Assembly: GCF_001571305.1 (NCBI RefSeq)
Contig: NZ_BCTN01000005.1
Coordinates: forward strand, 124,001 to 188,000
Source: Erwinia persicina NBRC 102418
Lineage (GTDB): Bacteria > Pseudomonadota > Gammaproteobacteria > Enterobacterales > Enterobacteriaceae
Direction of reading: 5' to 3'
DNA length: 64,000 nucleotides
Position numbers and translations under genes: made by a program. Of the stretch, positions 54,551 to 63,595 are shown one piece after another; the first letter of the stretch is position 1; every line of letters starts with the position of its first letter. The notes below the pieces were generated by a model. It ran no database searches. It saw only the letters and a list, made by a program, of their open reading frames with translations, and was not told the origin of the DNA.

Positions 54551-55759
54551 TTATTCTTTGGCGATAGGCGTTTCGTCGATGGCGACGGTGTCATCCCCCT
54601 GGATCTGTTTCACACGCTGTTCGACCTTCTGTACCGCGCTGGCATCTTTCAGCAGCGTATAGGTCAGCGTAAATTCAGTACTCTGTCCTGCCTGCAACTG
54701 TTTCACGCGCCCCTGTTCTTTCTCGATAGTGACCGGATAGGCATAGTTTGTACCGGGCTCAATCCCCGTTACATAGCCCTGTTTCAGGGTGTCGGTATTT
54801 TTCCACATGGTCAGCAGCGGAAGCTGGTGGGTGTCAAACTCAATCGATGCGCCTTTATCCCCTTTGCTGTTGATCACCGCGGCCACGGTTTTGCCATTGC
54901 TGTCGGCTTTCGGCGTCAGGTTAAATACCATCTCATCGAAGTCTTTGGTTGGTGCGCCGTAAACATTCCAGCCATCCAGCCCTTTTTTGGCGTAGTCATT
55001 AAACGGTGAAACGGATTTCAGCGGGGCAATAAAGCGGGCATCTTTTTCCAGGATCGGCGTACCGAAATTGCTGTGATAGATAATCTGATAGTCGTGAGGA
55101 TAATCGGCCTGGTTGGTCAGCACATCATGAACGGTAAAGGCATCGGAGCCCGGGACATAGCGCAGCTCGGTCCAGGTTTCGAGGTTCGCTTTTTTAAAGG
55201 TGGTCTCTTTCAGCAGGCCGCGAATGCGGATTTCATGCGGGGCTTTGTCATCGACAATCACTTCCACTTTCGACGCCGGGGTGTTGCCCGCTTTCCCGTG
55301 CAGCGTGTAGATCATGCCGTCTTTAGTCACCGGGTGGCCGGTCCACTCGAAGCCGCAGCGCACCATCATCTCATTGAACCCTTCCAGCCAGCCCAGGCCG
55401 TTACGGCTTTCCAGATTGATATTCGCCGGATTGACCACTTCCTTCACCGGTGAATCCCAGCCCAGACGAACGCCATGTCCGGTGACTTTAAGCAGATCCA
55501 TGCCGCGCGTTGGGCTCAGGCTGATAGTCAGGCCATTTTTACTGGTAATGGTCAGCACTTTTGACCCTTCCTGCTTGCCGCCGTGCAGCACTTTCTGCTC
55601 GATGCTGAAGCTTTCCCCTCCCAGCTTCAGCTGCTGGCTGCTTACCTGCCAGTTTCCCTTTTCCGTACTGGTTTCAGCATCTGTCAGCAACCAGCTTTGT
55701 GCTGCTGCCTGACCGCTAATCACCGCCATTACTACCCCTGCCAGAAGCGTTTTTTTCAT
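54551..55759 (-). CDS. Periplasmic DUF4432 (aldose-1-epimerase-like) protein
   Basis: 402 residues with a signal peptide (KKTLLAGVVMAVISGQAAA). The mature part is a beta-rich galactose-mutarotase-like fold of the DUF4432 type: LSPTRGMDLLKVTGHGVRLGWDSP, EGFNEMMVRCGFEWTGHP, and LLTMWKNTDTLKQGYVTGIEPGTNYAYP. It probably binds or epimerises a sugar outside the cytoplasm; the substrate is unknown. A CRP-like site lies upstream at 55831. Proximity to the kgu operon suggests a sugar-acid link, but it is on the other strand. Confidence 0.72.
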   Translation of the reverse strand: MKKTLLAGVVMAVISGQAAAQSWLLTDAETSTEKGNWQVSSQQLKLGGESFSIEQKVLHGGKQEGSKVLTITSKNGLTISLSPTRGMDLLKVTGHGVRLGWDSPVKEVVNPANINLESRNGLGWLEGFNEMMVRCGFEWTGHPVTKDGMIYTLHGKAGNTPASKVEVIVDDKAPHEIRIRGLLKETTFKKANLETWTELRYVPGSDAFTVHDVLTNQADYPHDYQIIYHSNFGTPILEKDARFIAPLKSVSPFNDYAKKGLDGWNVYGAPTKDFDEMVFNLTPKADSNGKTVAAVINSKGDKGASIEFDTHQLPLLTMWKNTDTLKQGYVTGIEPGTNYAYPVTIEKEQGRVKQLQAGQSTEFTLTYTLLKDASAVQKVEQRVKQIQGDDTVAIDETPIAKE

Positions 55760-56121
55760 GGTTCTTATCCTTTAGCTGAATTGATTAAGCTTGATCGAGG
55801 AACAGACTACAAACCAGCGCAGGATAAAAACGTGATAGCCATCACCGACTGGCCTATTGGCGTTTTTTACTCCATTAAACGTGCAGTAAATCACTAAATT
55901 TTGCCCTTAATCACGGTGGATACATTAACGGATGTGATGCCAGGCACGAGGCAGGGCTATTACCTTTAAACGATTCAGCTTCTGACACGCGACCCGGTCG
56001 GCAGATATCCGCCAACCTCGCCGCCATGAACAAATGCTATCGCGCTCCCCTGAAGATTGCATCGTACAAGTGCTGGCGTTAAGGTGGACACCCGTTGTAA
56101 ATAACAAGTGATTAACAGGGT
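55760..56121. other. Divergent region between the DUF4432 gene and avtA
   Basis: About 360 bases. The half nearer the DUF4432 gene holds a CRP-like site, listed separately. The avtA half holds no recognised operator or leader peptide. Confidence 0.4.
55831..55846 (-). promoter_or_regulatory. CRP-like site upstream of the DUF4432 gene
   Basis: CGTGATAGCCATCACC, two mismatches to TGTGA-N6-TCACA, 72 bases before the start codon on the minus strand. Confidence 0.4.
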
Positions 56122-57375
56122 ATGAGCTTTTCGGCATTTGGTGACAAATTTACGCGCCATACAGGCATTTCACGCCTGATGGAAGATATGGGGCAGGGTT
56201 TACGTACGCCGGGCACCGTGATGCTGGGCGGTGGCAATCCCGCGCAGATCCCGGCTATGAACGACTATTTTCAGCAGTTGCTTCAGCAGATGCATGATGA
56301 AGGCAAGCTGGCAGAAGCGTTGTGCAACTATGACGGTCCACGGGGTAAAACGACACTGCTGGACTCCCTGTCGGCCCTGCTGCGCGACCAGCTTGGCTGG
56401 GACATCGCCCCGGAAAATATTGCCCTGACCAACGGCAGCCAGAGCGCCTTCTTCTACCTGTTCAACCTGTATGCCGGCTACCGCGCTGACGGCAGCAAAA
56501 AGCGCGTCCTGTTCCCGCTGGCTCCTGAATACCTGGGTTACGCCGATGCCGGTCTGGATGAAGACCTGTTTGTCTCGACGCGACCCAATATTGAAATGCT
56601 GCCGGAAGGCCAGTTCAAATATCATGTGGACTTTGAACATCTGCATATCGGTGAAGACACCGGTCTGATCTGCGTGTCGCGGCCGACCAATCCGACCGGG
56701 AATGTGATCACCGATGACGAATTGCTCAAGCTGGATGCGCTGGCACAGCAGCATGATATCCCGCTGCTGATCGACAACGCCTACGGCGTCCCCTTCCCGG
56801 GAATTATCTTCAGCGAAGCACGTCCGCTGTGGAATCCAAATATTATTCTGTGCATGAGCCTGTCGAAGCTTGGCCTGCCGGGTGCGCGCTGCGGCATCAT
56901 TATTGCTGATGAGAAGGTGATTTCCGCTGTCAGTAATATGAACGGCATTATCAGTCTGGCACCCGGTAGCGTTGGGCCCGCCATCGCCAATGAGATGATC
57001 CAGCGCGGCGACCTGTTGCGACTGTCGGAAGACGTGATTAAGCCGTTTTATCAGCAGCGCGTGACGCAGACCATTGCCGTGATCCGCCGCTATTTATCCC
57101 CCGACCGCTGTCTGATCCATAAGCCTGAAGGGGCAATTTTCCTCTGGCTCTGGTTTAAAGATCTGCCGATCACCACTGAAGTGCTGTATCAGCGGCTGAA
57201 AAAACGGGGGGTGCTGATGGTGCCGGGGCATTTCTTTTTCCCGGGGCTGGAACAGGCGTGGCCACACACGCATCAGTGTATGCGAATGAACTACGTGCCG
57301 GACAGCGATAAGATTGAGCAGGGGATTAGCATTCTGGCAGAAGAAGTTGAGCGGGCACACCGTGAGTCATTTTAA
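56122..57375 (+). CDS. avtA: Valine--pyruvate aminotransferase
   Basis: 417 residues, the E. coli AvtA length. Fold-type I aminotransferase: VMLGGGNPAQIPAM, YDGPRGKTTLLDSL, CVSRPTNPTGNVITDDEL, DNAYGVPFP, and PLP lysine in ILCMSLSKLGLPGARCG. It moves the amino group between valine and pyruvate (alanine synthesis). Monocistronic. Confidence 0.96.
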   Translation: MSFSAFGDKFTRHTGISRLMEDMGQGLRTPGTVMLGGGNPAQIPAMNDYFQQLLQQMHDEGKLAEALCNYDGPRGKTTLLDSLSALLRDQLGWDIAPENIALTNGSQSAFFYLFNLYAGYRADGSKKRVLFPLAPEYLGYADAGLDEDLFVSTRPNIEMLPEGQFKYHVDFEHLHIGEDTGLICVSRPTNPTGNVITDDELLKLDALAQQHDIPLLIDNAYGVPFPGIIFSEARPLWNPNIILCMSLSKLGLPGARCGIIIADEKVISAVSNMNGIISLAPGSVGPAIANEMIQRGDLLRLSEDVIKPFYQQRVTQTIAVIRRYLSPDRCLIHKPEGAIFLWLWFKDLPITTEVLYQRLKKRGVLMVPGHFFFPGLEQAWPHTHQCMRMNYVPDSDKIEQGISILAEEVERAHRESF

Positions 57376-57399
57376 GGCCGCCAGCGTCTGCTGGCGGCC
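57376..57399. terminator. Stem-loop between convergent avtA and ibpA
   Basis: GGCCGCCAGC / GCTGGCGGCC with a four-base loop directly after the avtA stop. No T-run on either side, so termination efficiency is uncertain. Confidence 0.5.
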
Positions 57400-57415
57400 C
57401 GACTAACACGCAGTC

Positions 57416-57838
57416 TTACTTGATAATTTCGATACGACGCGGTTTATTCGCTTCAGGAACGACGCGCTCAAGATCGATGTAAAGTAAACCGTTTTCCAGT
57501 TTTGCATCACGAACATGAACGTGTTCGGCTAACTGGAATTTACGTTCGAAGTTACGCTCCGCGATCCCCTGATAGAGATAGGTGCGCTCCTGCTGTTCGT
57601 CCGGGTGCGATCCACGCACGCTGAGAAGATTATCGTGGGAGGTGATCTCCAACTCATTTTCAGCAAAACCGGCAACAGCAATCGTAATGCGGTAGTTATT
57701 TTCACCCACCAGCTCAACATTATACGGAGGATAGCCGCCGTTGTTGTTGCTCTGGCTCTGACTGGATTCCAGCAGGTTGATCAGGCGGTCAAAACCAATG
57801 GATGAACGGTAAAGTGGGGCAAGGTCGAAATTACGCAT
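57416..57838 (-). CDS. ibpA: Small heat shock protein IbpA
   Basis: 140 residues, close to E. coli IbpA ([68 protein letters not shown]-terminal IEI motif). It binds denatured proteins and hands them to DnaK/ClpB. There is no ibpB after it: the next gene is the convergent avtA, 40 bases away. Single-copy ibpA is known in Erwiniaceae, where the one protein does both jobs. A sigma-32 promoter and an RNA thermometer control it. Confidence 0.96.
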   Translation of the reverse strand: MRNFDLAPLYRSSIGFDRLINLLESSQSQSNNNGGYPPYNVELVGENNYRITIAVAGFAENELEITSHDNLLSVRGSHPDEQQERTYLYQGIAERNFERKFQLAEHVHVRDAKLENGLLYIDLERVVPEANKPRRIEIIK

Positions 57839-57844
57839 GTTAAG

Positions 57845-57862
57845 CTCCTGATTGTCAGCGAG
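57845..57862 (-). promoter_or_regulatory. ROSE-like RNA thermometer at ibpA
   Basis: In the mRNA, CUCGCUGA pairs with UCAGGAG across a CAA loop, with one bulged G. This hides the ribosome binding site (AGGAG) just before the start codon. The bulged G opposite the Shine-Dalgarno pairing is the hallmark of ROSE elements, which melt on heating. Confidence 0.7.
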
Positions 57863-57956
57863 TTATAAGTCAATGTTAACGGCCCTCCATCATGGACGGG
57901 TCGCCGGATCAGAAAAGACTGCCCTGTCGGCACAGGTTTCACTGACCGTAGAAATA

Positions 57957-57984
57957 AAATGGTGATGAACACCATGCTTTCAAG
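57957..57984 (-). promoter_or_regulatory. Sigma-32 promoter of ibpA
   Basis: Minus-strand CTTGAAA (57984-57978), a 13-base spacer, then CACCATTT (57964-57957): a near match to CTTGAAA-N(13-15)-CCCCATNT. Confidence 0.8.
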
Positions 57985-58133
57985 GGGTATATGACGATTT
58001 TTCTACCTGAAAGCACGTAATGACATACACTCAGGGATGAGTTCGCCGGGCCATCGTGTCAGTCACCACAGAGTGACCTGCACGCCGGCAATGAGTCTCA
58101 GCCAGGCTTGCCATGACTGAAGGGATTATCGAG

Positions 58134-58496
58134 ATGAAAGCTTTGAAGAAGTGCCATATTGCCGGGTTGGTTGCCTGTGTTTCCCTCGCCAGCGCCAGCG
58201 GTTGCTCAAGCGTGATGACGCACAGCGGCCCCAGTGAAGGCTATTACTCCGGTACGCGCGCCAGCGCCAGCGTCCTGACGAACAAAGAAAGTAGTTGGGT
58301 AATAAAGCCACTGGCCCTGATCGACCTGCCTTTTTCTGCCGTACTGGATACGTTACTGCTGCCGGTAGACTATTACCGCGCCGGGGATACTGACTCACCG
58401 CGCGATCGCGTGCGCCGCAGCGAGCAGAAGAATCACACCAACGAGATTATGCGGCAGACCATCGCTCCGGACGTGGCTAATTCGCCTGCGCCGTAA
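58134..58496 (+). CDS. yidQ: YidQ/YceK-family lipoprotein
   Basis: 120 residues. The signal peptide ends in a lipobox (ASASGC), followed by the YceK-family region (YYSGTRASASVL, then PLALIDLPFSAVLDTLLLPVDYYRA). An outer-membrane-type lipoprotein of unknown function, next to ibpA as in E. coli. ATG 58134 has AAGGGA upstream; an in-frame ATG seven codons earlier is less likely. Its 3' end overlaps yidR by 20 bases, tail to tail. Confidence 0.9.
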   Translation: MKALKKCHIAGLVACVSLASASGCSSVMTHSGPSEGYYSGTRASASVLTNKESSWVIKPLALIDLPFSAVLDTLLLPVDYYRAGDTDSPRDRVRRSEQKNHTNEIMRQTIAPDVANSPAP

Positions 58497-59745
58497 ATAT
58501 CTGTCGGAATTCGCCACAGTCACGCAGATACGCTACCGAGCGGCCATCAGGAGAAAACACCACTGCATCGGCCACCGGAGCGACAGCGCTGCGCGCGGTG
58601 ATGCGTCGCAACGCGCCACTTCTGGCATCACAGAGGGTGATGCTATTGTCCATCACAAACGCCAGCTGGTGCCCGTCAGGATGCCAGCTAAAGGCGGACT
58701 GAATATCGCTGTCGCCCCGTGTCACCTGCCGCGGTTCACCGCCCAGAGGGGAGATTGTCCACAACTGCACCACGCCGGCATCATCTTTCATCAGAAAGGC
58801 AATGACACTGCCATCCGGTGAACTCCGCAGCCAGTGGCGTGGTGCGGCGGCCAGACCTGGGAAACGGCGATCGGTGGTAAAGGTCAGACGCCGCTGCTGC
58901 ACCCCCCGGGGCGGAGCCGGCAGTCGGGTTTCACTGCCTTCCAGCGGCGCATCACCTGCAATAGCAAACGCCGCATTGCTTTCCGGCAGGTCAACGATAA
59001 ACACCTCGGTGACTTTTTCCCCGCCAGCCGACAGCGTGTCGCCCATAAAGGCCAGCGCCCAGCGCTGCTGGCTGCCGTCGGCACGCCGGTAACCCTGCTG
59101 ACCCACCCAACCCTCTTCGTAGGCCCGGTTAATCTCATCGCTGCCCGGCCGTGGGCTGGCCGTGGTTCGGCTGACCAGCACACAGTAGTGGCTGCCATCA
59201 TATTCGCGGGGATGGTGCCTGGGTGGACACACCGCGTGCAGCGGCACGGCCACCCCCACATTGCGCAAATCCTGTCTCACATCCCACTCATGCATGACAT
59301 GATCGTTATAGGTAAAGCTCAGGCGTGAACCGTCCGGGCTGAAAACGTGTACATGAGATCCTCCACGCAGCGCACCGGGGGTATAAGGGGGCGTGATATC
59401 GCAGGCATCCAGGTTCTCCGCGACGCCGTACTGAACGATCACGCCGCGGCGATGGTGGAAATCATACTTCCACTGGCTGTCGGGGTGTTCCGGTCCGTGA
59501 ATGCAGACGTAACGGGCAGGCAGATCCGGGCTGACGGTCACGACACCGACATGGGCACCGTCACGTGCCTGATACAGCACTTCCGTCACGCCGCTGTGCG
59601 CATTAACCCGCTCAACCGTCAATCCCGTAAAGGACGCCCCGCTGGGACGAACATCATAGGCCAGCCACTGGCTGTCGGCGGTCCAGACGTTAATATTGGT
59701 CAACTGGTGATGGCGCGGAGCGAAAGTGAGCTGTTTTTCTTTCAT
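58477..59745 (-). CDS. yidR: YidR-like beta-propeller protein (DUF3748)
   Basis: 422 residues, homologous to E. coli YidR. Repeated TolB-type blades are visible: WTADSQWLAYDVRPSGASF, HVFSPDGSRLSFTYNDHVMHEWD, FSWHPDGHQLAFVMD, and VFSPDGRSVAYLRD. No signal peptide from ATG 59745, so probably cytosolic. Function unknown. The longer frame to 59826 is rejected because homologues start at MKEKQLTFAPRHHQL. It precedes yidA's gene order as in E. coli. Confidence 0.92.
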   Translation of the reverse strand: MKEKQLTFAPRHHQLTNINVWTADSQWLAYDVRPSGASFTGLTVERVNAHSGVTEVLYQARDGAHVGVVTVSPDLPARYVCIHGPEHPDSQWKYDFHHRRGVIVQYGVAENLDACDITPPYTPGALRGGSHVHVFSPDGSRLSFTYNDHVMHEWDVRQDLRNVGVAVPLHAVCPPRHHPREYDGSHYCVLVSRTTASPRPGSDEINRAYEEGWVGQQGYRRADGSQQRWALAFMGDTLSAGGEKVTEVFIVDLPESNAAFAIAGDAPLEGSETRLPAPPRGVQQRRLTFTTDRRFPGLAAAPRHWLRSSPDGSVIAFLMKDDAGVVQLWTISPLGGEPRQVTRGDSDIQSAFSWHPDGHQLAFVMDNSITLCDARSGALRRITARSAVAPVADAVVFSPDGRSVAYLRDCGEFRQIFTAQAN

Positions 59746-59829
59746 CGTGAGAACCCTTAGCACGGTTTTGTTAAGGGTAATGCATTCGGCGGACGAAGGG
59801 TATCCGCCGTCTGAGAGGCAGGGCAAAAA

Positions 59830-60639
59830 TTACAGAACGTACTTCTCGATAGCCACGGCCACACCATCTTCAGCGTTAGACGCGGTCACAAACTGCGCGA
59901 TGGCTTTAACCGCGTCAATGCCGTTGCCCATCGCCACCCCTGTTCCGGCAAATTCCAGCATCGCCAGATCGTTTTCCTGGTCGCCCAGCGCCATCACCTC
60001 CTCACGCTGCAGCCCAAGACGGTCAGCCAGGGCTTTCACGCCCGCGCCTTTGTTGACCTCTTTGTTAAGAATTTCCAGGAAGTAAGGCGAGCTTTTCAGC
60101 AGGGTATTACGCGCACGGGCTTCCGCCGGAATGCGCGCGATGGCGGCATCCAGCAGCTCCGGCTCATCAATCATCATGATTTTCGGGAAGGTCATGGCGG
60201 CGTCCATCTCCTCTACCGGGCGGTAGCGCAAGGGAATCCCCGTCAGACTGGCTTCATGAATGGTATAACGGCTGATATCTTTATTCGCCGTGTACAGATG
60301 GGTCTGTGTCAGCGCCTGGAAATGCACGCCGAGATCGCGCGCCATCTGCTCATAGTAAAGATAGTCGTCAAAGCTGACCGCCACTTCTGCTACACATTCA
60401 CCGGTGTCGGCCTTTTGTACCAGCGCGCCATTATTGCTGATGCAGTACTGACCTTCCTGCTGTAAGCCCAGCTCCGCCAGGTAGCGCTGGATACCGATAA
60501 ACGGACGTCCCGTCGCCAGTACCACCGCGACACCGTTATCACGTGCGGCCTGGATCGCCTGCTTCACGCGCGGAGAAATTTCGTGCTGCGGATTAAGCAA
60601 CGTGCCGTCCATATCAATCGCAATCAGTTTAATCGCCAT
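59830..60639 (-). CDS. yidA: YidA, HAD-family sugar phosphatase
   Basis: 269 residues of the Cof-type HAD family. Nucleophile aspartates in IAIDMDGTLLNP (about 8-10), LATGRP, and the metal-binding GDQENDLAMLEFAGTGVAMGNG. E. coli YidA removes phosphate from sugar phosphates such as erythrose 4-phosphate. It is upstream of yidR on the same strand, 84 bases away. Confidence 0.95.
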   Translation of the reverse strand: MAIKLIAIDMDGTLLNPQHEISPRVKQAIQAARDNGVAVVLATGRPFIGIQRYLAELGLQQEGQYCISNNGALVQKADTGECVAEVAVSFDDYLYYEQMARDLGVHFQALTQTHLYTANKDISRYTIHEASLTGIPLRYRPVEEMDAAMTFPKIMMIDEPELLDAAIARIPAEARARNTLLKSSPYFLEILNKEVNKGAGVKALADRLGLQREEVMALGDQENDLAMLEFAGTGVAMGNGIDAVKAIAQFVTASNAEDGVAVAIEKYVL

Positions 60640-60733
60640 ACCATCCTCGTTAGCTAACCATTTGTCCCCATGCTAGCGCGATTCAGCTAACGATGACCAG
60701 TCTGATGACGGTATCAACGGCGGCACGCCCCGG

Positions 60734-62035
60734 TCAGCGTTGTGTCGCCAGCGGTTTGTTAACAAAGAAGCCGTAGCTGATCGCGCCCAGCATCAGCAAC
60801 CCGGCCCCGAGAAGGAAAACGTTGGTAAACTTACCGGTCATATCCAGGATCACCCCGGTGACAATCGGTGCCATCGCAGCCCCAAGGAAACCGCCGAAGT
60901 TCTGGATCGCCCCCAGCGATGCCACCTGATCTTTCGGGGCAATATCGGTGGCCAGCGTCCAGATAGCCCCCTGCGGCATCTGCGAGCAGAAATACCCCAG
61001 CGACAGCAGCATAATCGCCAGCGGCGTGCTGTCCACAAAGGGGATGGGGGCCACAAAGCAGGCCGCCAGCGCAGCACCTGCCACAATCGGGATTTTACGC
61101 GCATGGATCGCTTTCATCCCGCGGCGCACCAGCCTGTCGGATAACATTCCGCCCACCAGCACGCCGAGAATACCCGCAAAAAAGGGAATCGACGCGATCC
61201 AGCCAGTCTGCTTCAGGCTGAAACCGAGTGATTTCTCCAGATAGCTTGGCAGCCAGGTGAGATAAACCCAGATAGTGAACATAATTGAAAAGTTACCGAT
61301 CACCATAAACCAGGTAGTACGGTGCCTGAACAACGCCCCCCAGCTGGTTTTCACCGCAGCGTCGCCCGCGGCCGTGACGCTACGGTGACCAGCATGGATC
61401 AGCGCATCTTCTCGTGCGTCCGGGTCACGGTAGAATTTCCACCAGGCCAGCATCAGGGGAATGCCCATTAGCCCAATCGCCATAAACATACCGCGCCAGC
61501 CGAAGCTTAACAGCAGCACGGTAAGGATGGGCGGTGCAATGGCGTTGGCAATCTGCGAGCCGGTATTAATGATTGAGGTGGGCAGGCCACGTTCTTTATC
61601 ACCAAACCAGCGATGGGTGATTTTGATGCCGGAGGTGAAGAACGGCGATTCTGAAATCCCCAGCAACATACGCAGGCCATAAAACACCGAATAGCTGTTC
61701 ACAAAGGCAGCGAGGAAGGTAAAGCCCGACCAGAGCCCCAGCGCCCAGGAGAACATGCGTTTCGGGCCAAATTTATCCACCAGCCAGCCAGCGGGGAGAT
61801 TTGCCAGCGCATAAGGCCAGAGGAATGCGGAAAGCAGCAATCCCATCTCGGTTTGCGAGAAGCCAAATTCGGCAGCAATAGTGGTATTGGCGATACTGAG
61901 GTTGGCACGGTCAAGGTAATTCACCACCGCAGCCAGCAGCAGGATCAGAATAATGCCCCAGCGCAGACGGGAGATCTGCGGCGGGTTGGCGGTGAGTGGC
62001 TGCGCGCCAGAGGCAGTTACAGAGGTGTCTTTCAT
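60734..62035 (-). CDS. MFS importer, sugar-acid (DgoT/ACS-type) family
   Basis: 433 residues with twelve membrane helices. The start (ILLLAAVVNYLDRANLSIANTTI; GLLLSAFLWPYALANLPAGWLVDKFG) is typical of the anion:cation symporter family, which imports hexonates and hexuronates such as galactonate. Its ATG lies inside the stop of the YhcH-family gene, so it is the last gene of the kinase-aldolase-yhcH-importer operon. The exact substrate is unknown. Confidence 0.83.
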   Translation of the reverse strand: MKDTSVTASGAQPLTANPPQISRLRWGIILILLLAAVVNYLDRANLSIANTTIAAEFGFSQTEMGLLLSAFLWPYALANLPAGWLVDKFGPKRMFSWALGLWSGFTFLAAFVNSYSVFYGLRMLLGISESPFFTSGIKITHRWFGDKERGLPTSIINTGSQIANAIAPPILTVLLLSFGWRGMFMAIGLMGIPLMLAWWKFYRDPDAREDALIHAGHRSVTAAGDAAVKTSWGALFRHRTTWFMVIGNFSIMFTIWVYLTWLPSYLEKSLGFSLKQTGWIASIPFFAGILGVLVGGMLSDRLVRRGMKAIHARKIPIVAGAALAACFVAPIPFVDSTPLAIMLLSLGYFCSQMPQGAIWTLATDIAPKDQVASLGAIQNFGGFLGAAMAPIVTGVILDMTGKFTNVFLLGAGLLMLGAISYGFFVNKPLATQR

Positions 62036-62523
62036 GATGTTTTCTCGTCAGTAAACAGACTCAGGTGGATTTTGATCACCGCTTTTCGCAGGTGGGAAAC
62101 GCCATGGGTCTGGCAACAGGGGCGATGAACATCATGAGGAAACAGCACCACAAAGGTGTCGGCTTCCAGCGCAATCATCGATTCATTATGGGTCTGGTGA
62201 TAAAACACAATATCGTGTTGTTCGGCACGGTCTTCTACCACCCTGTGGCTCGGGTGGGCACGCGCCACACCGATCGTCTCTTCACCGGAGAGCAGATACT
62301 GAATGTCGACGTACTGAAAATGCGACTCGGCACGCATCTCGCTGGCCGGGACGGTGTCCATCGTCTGGTACAGACAAAACATTTTGTTCTCAGGAAGGAT
62401 GTCGAACTTACCGGGTTCCAGCGCGGAAAAATCCGTTGCTGCAATCCATTCCAGAGCCTGGTTAATGACCGGATGCAGGGTATGACGTTCCCTCGCCCAG
62501 TCGTTGCGATCGCAAAAAATCAT
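62032..62523 (-). CDS. YhcH/YjgK/YiaL-family protein
   Basis: 163 residues. Cupin-like family linked to sialic acid and other sugar pathways: DIQYLLSGEETIGVA, FYHQTHNESMIALEADTFVVLFPHDVHRPCC, where His and Glu probably hold a metal. E. coli YhcH belongs to the nan sialic acid operon; a sugar anomerase or isomerase role is proposed for the family. Here it is between a DapA/NanA-type enzyme and an importer, fitting a sugar-acid pathway. Confidence 0.82.
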   Translation of the reverse strand: MIFCDRNDWARERHTLHPVINQALEWIAATDFSALEPGKFDILPENKMFCLYQTMDTVPASEMRAESHFQYVDIQYLLSGEETIGVARAHPSHRVVEDRAEQHDIVFYHQTHNESMIALEADTFVVLFPHDVHRPCCQTHGVSHLRKAVIKIHLSLFTDEKTS

Positions 62524-62541
62524 GGTTGTCGTCCCGTTTTC

Positions 62542-62558
62542 ACTCGCATCGAACGAGT
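62542..62558. repeat. Inverted repeat upstream of the YhcH-family gene
   Basis: ACTCG-N7-CGAGT in the 104-base gap before the YhcH gene; a second hairpin (GGGC.GCCC, about 62600-62624) is near the aldolase stop. One may be an operator or a processing site. Confidence 0.3.
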
Positions 62559-62627
62559 TTTTGTTATTTGTTTAGCGGGTTGTGGGGTACAGCGGGCAGC
62601 CCCTGACAGGGCCGCCCGGCGCGAAGG

Positions 62628-63551
62628 TTAGCCCGCGATTTTCTTTTGCCACAGCGCAGTGCCTTGCTGGATTTGATCCAGCAATACGCCGAGGCCCCAG
62701 AATTTTTCCAGCACGTTATCTTTATTCACCCGGCAGAATTCACTGTCGAACGTGCCGAGCTGCTGGTGATAAATTTTGGCGTTTTTCGGGTAGCCGAGGG
62801 TTTCGGTTACCGCAGAGAGTGACAGGAATAACGACAGCTCCTGCGCTTTTTCCGGTTGCGCAGCACCATGATGGTAAAGCCAGTGGTACAGCTCAGGATG
62901 AAAGTTGGTGAATACACCGCTGAAGCCCTTTGAACCGGACTGGATGGCAGGCCAGGCAATGGCGGCATTGGCATTGATAATGTTGAACGGGGTGCCTTCT
63001 GCAAGCTTCACGCGGCGCTGTACGGTAGGCAAATCACAGCTGACATCTTTCAGTACCACAAAACGTCCGCTGTTGGCACAGAAGCTGAACTCTTCATCGG
63101 TCAGCAGGCGGCGATAAGGTGCCGGGCACTCGTAGAGCCCCAGCGGCATACTGGCCGGCAGAACTTCCAGCAGAGCGTTCAGCGTGGAGAAAAATCTGTC
63201 GCTCCCTTCATTTTTCGGATCCAGGTGGTTAGTCACCAGCACCAGAGCATCAATGCCGGTATCCGCCATCGCGCTCAGTTCTTCAATCTGTGCATCCAGC
63301 GCATCACTGATATGGCCGGAAGCAATAACCGGTACGCGCCCCTGCACGTTCTCCACGACAAACTTCGCCAAATCCACGCGCTCTTTCAGTGTCAGGAACT
63401 GCATCTCGCTGGACTGGCAGACGGCAAATAGCGCATCCACACCCTGTGCCAGATACCAGTTAATCAGCCGTTCCAGGCCGGGATAGTCGATTTGGTTGTC
63501 ATCGGTAAACGGCGTCAACATAACCGGAACAATGCCTTCTATCTTCTTCAT
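62628..63551 (-). CDS. DapA/NanA-family aldolase
   Basis: 307 residues, a TIM-barrel of the dihydrodipicolinate synthase/N-acetylneuraminate lyase family. GIVPVMLTPFTDDNQIDYPGLERLINWYL starts the barrel; the catalytic tyrosine is in LGLYECPAPY and the Schiff-base lysine in FVVLKDVSCD. The usual GTTGE-type loop reads CQSSEM, so it is neither a standard DapA nor NanA. With a kinase, YhcH and sugar-acid importer it most likely cuts or dehydrates a keto-sugar acid. AGGAG precedes ATG 63551; the frame to 63647 is rejected. Confidence 0.78.
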   Translation of the reverse strand: MKKIEGIVPVMLTPFTDDNQIDYPGLERLINWYLAQGVDALFAVCQSSEMQFLTLKERVDLAKFVVENVQGRVPVIASGHISDALDAQIEELSAMADTGIDALVLVTNHLDPKNEGSDRFFSTLNALLEVLPASMPLGLYECPAPYRRLLTDEEFSFCANSGRFVVLKDVSCDLPTVQRRVKLAEGTPFNIINANAAIAWPAIQSGSKGFSGVFTNFHPELYHWLYHHGAAQPEKAQELSLFLSLSAVTETLGYPKNAKIYHQQLGTFDSEFCRVNKDNVLEKFWGLGVLLDQIQQGTALWQKKIAG

Positions 63552-63595
63552 TTGGTTCTCCTGAGGCAGCAAGGCTGCATGAAAGTCAGTTGTAT

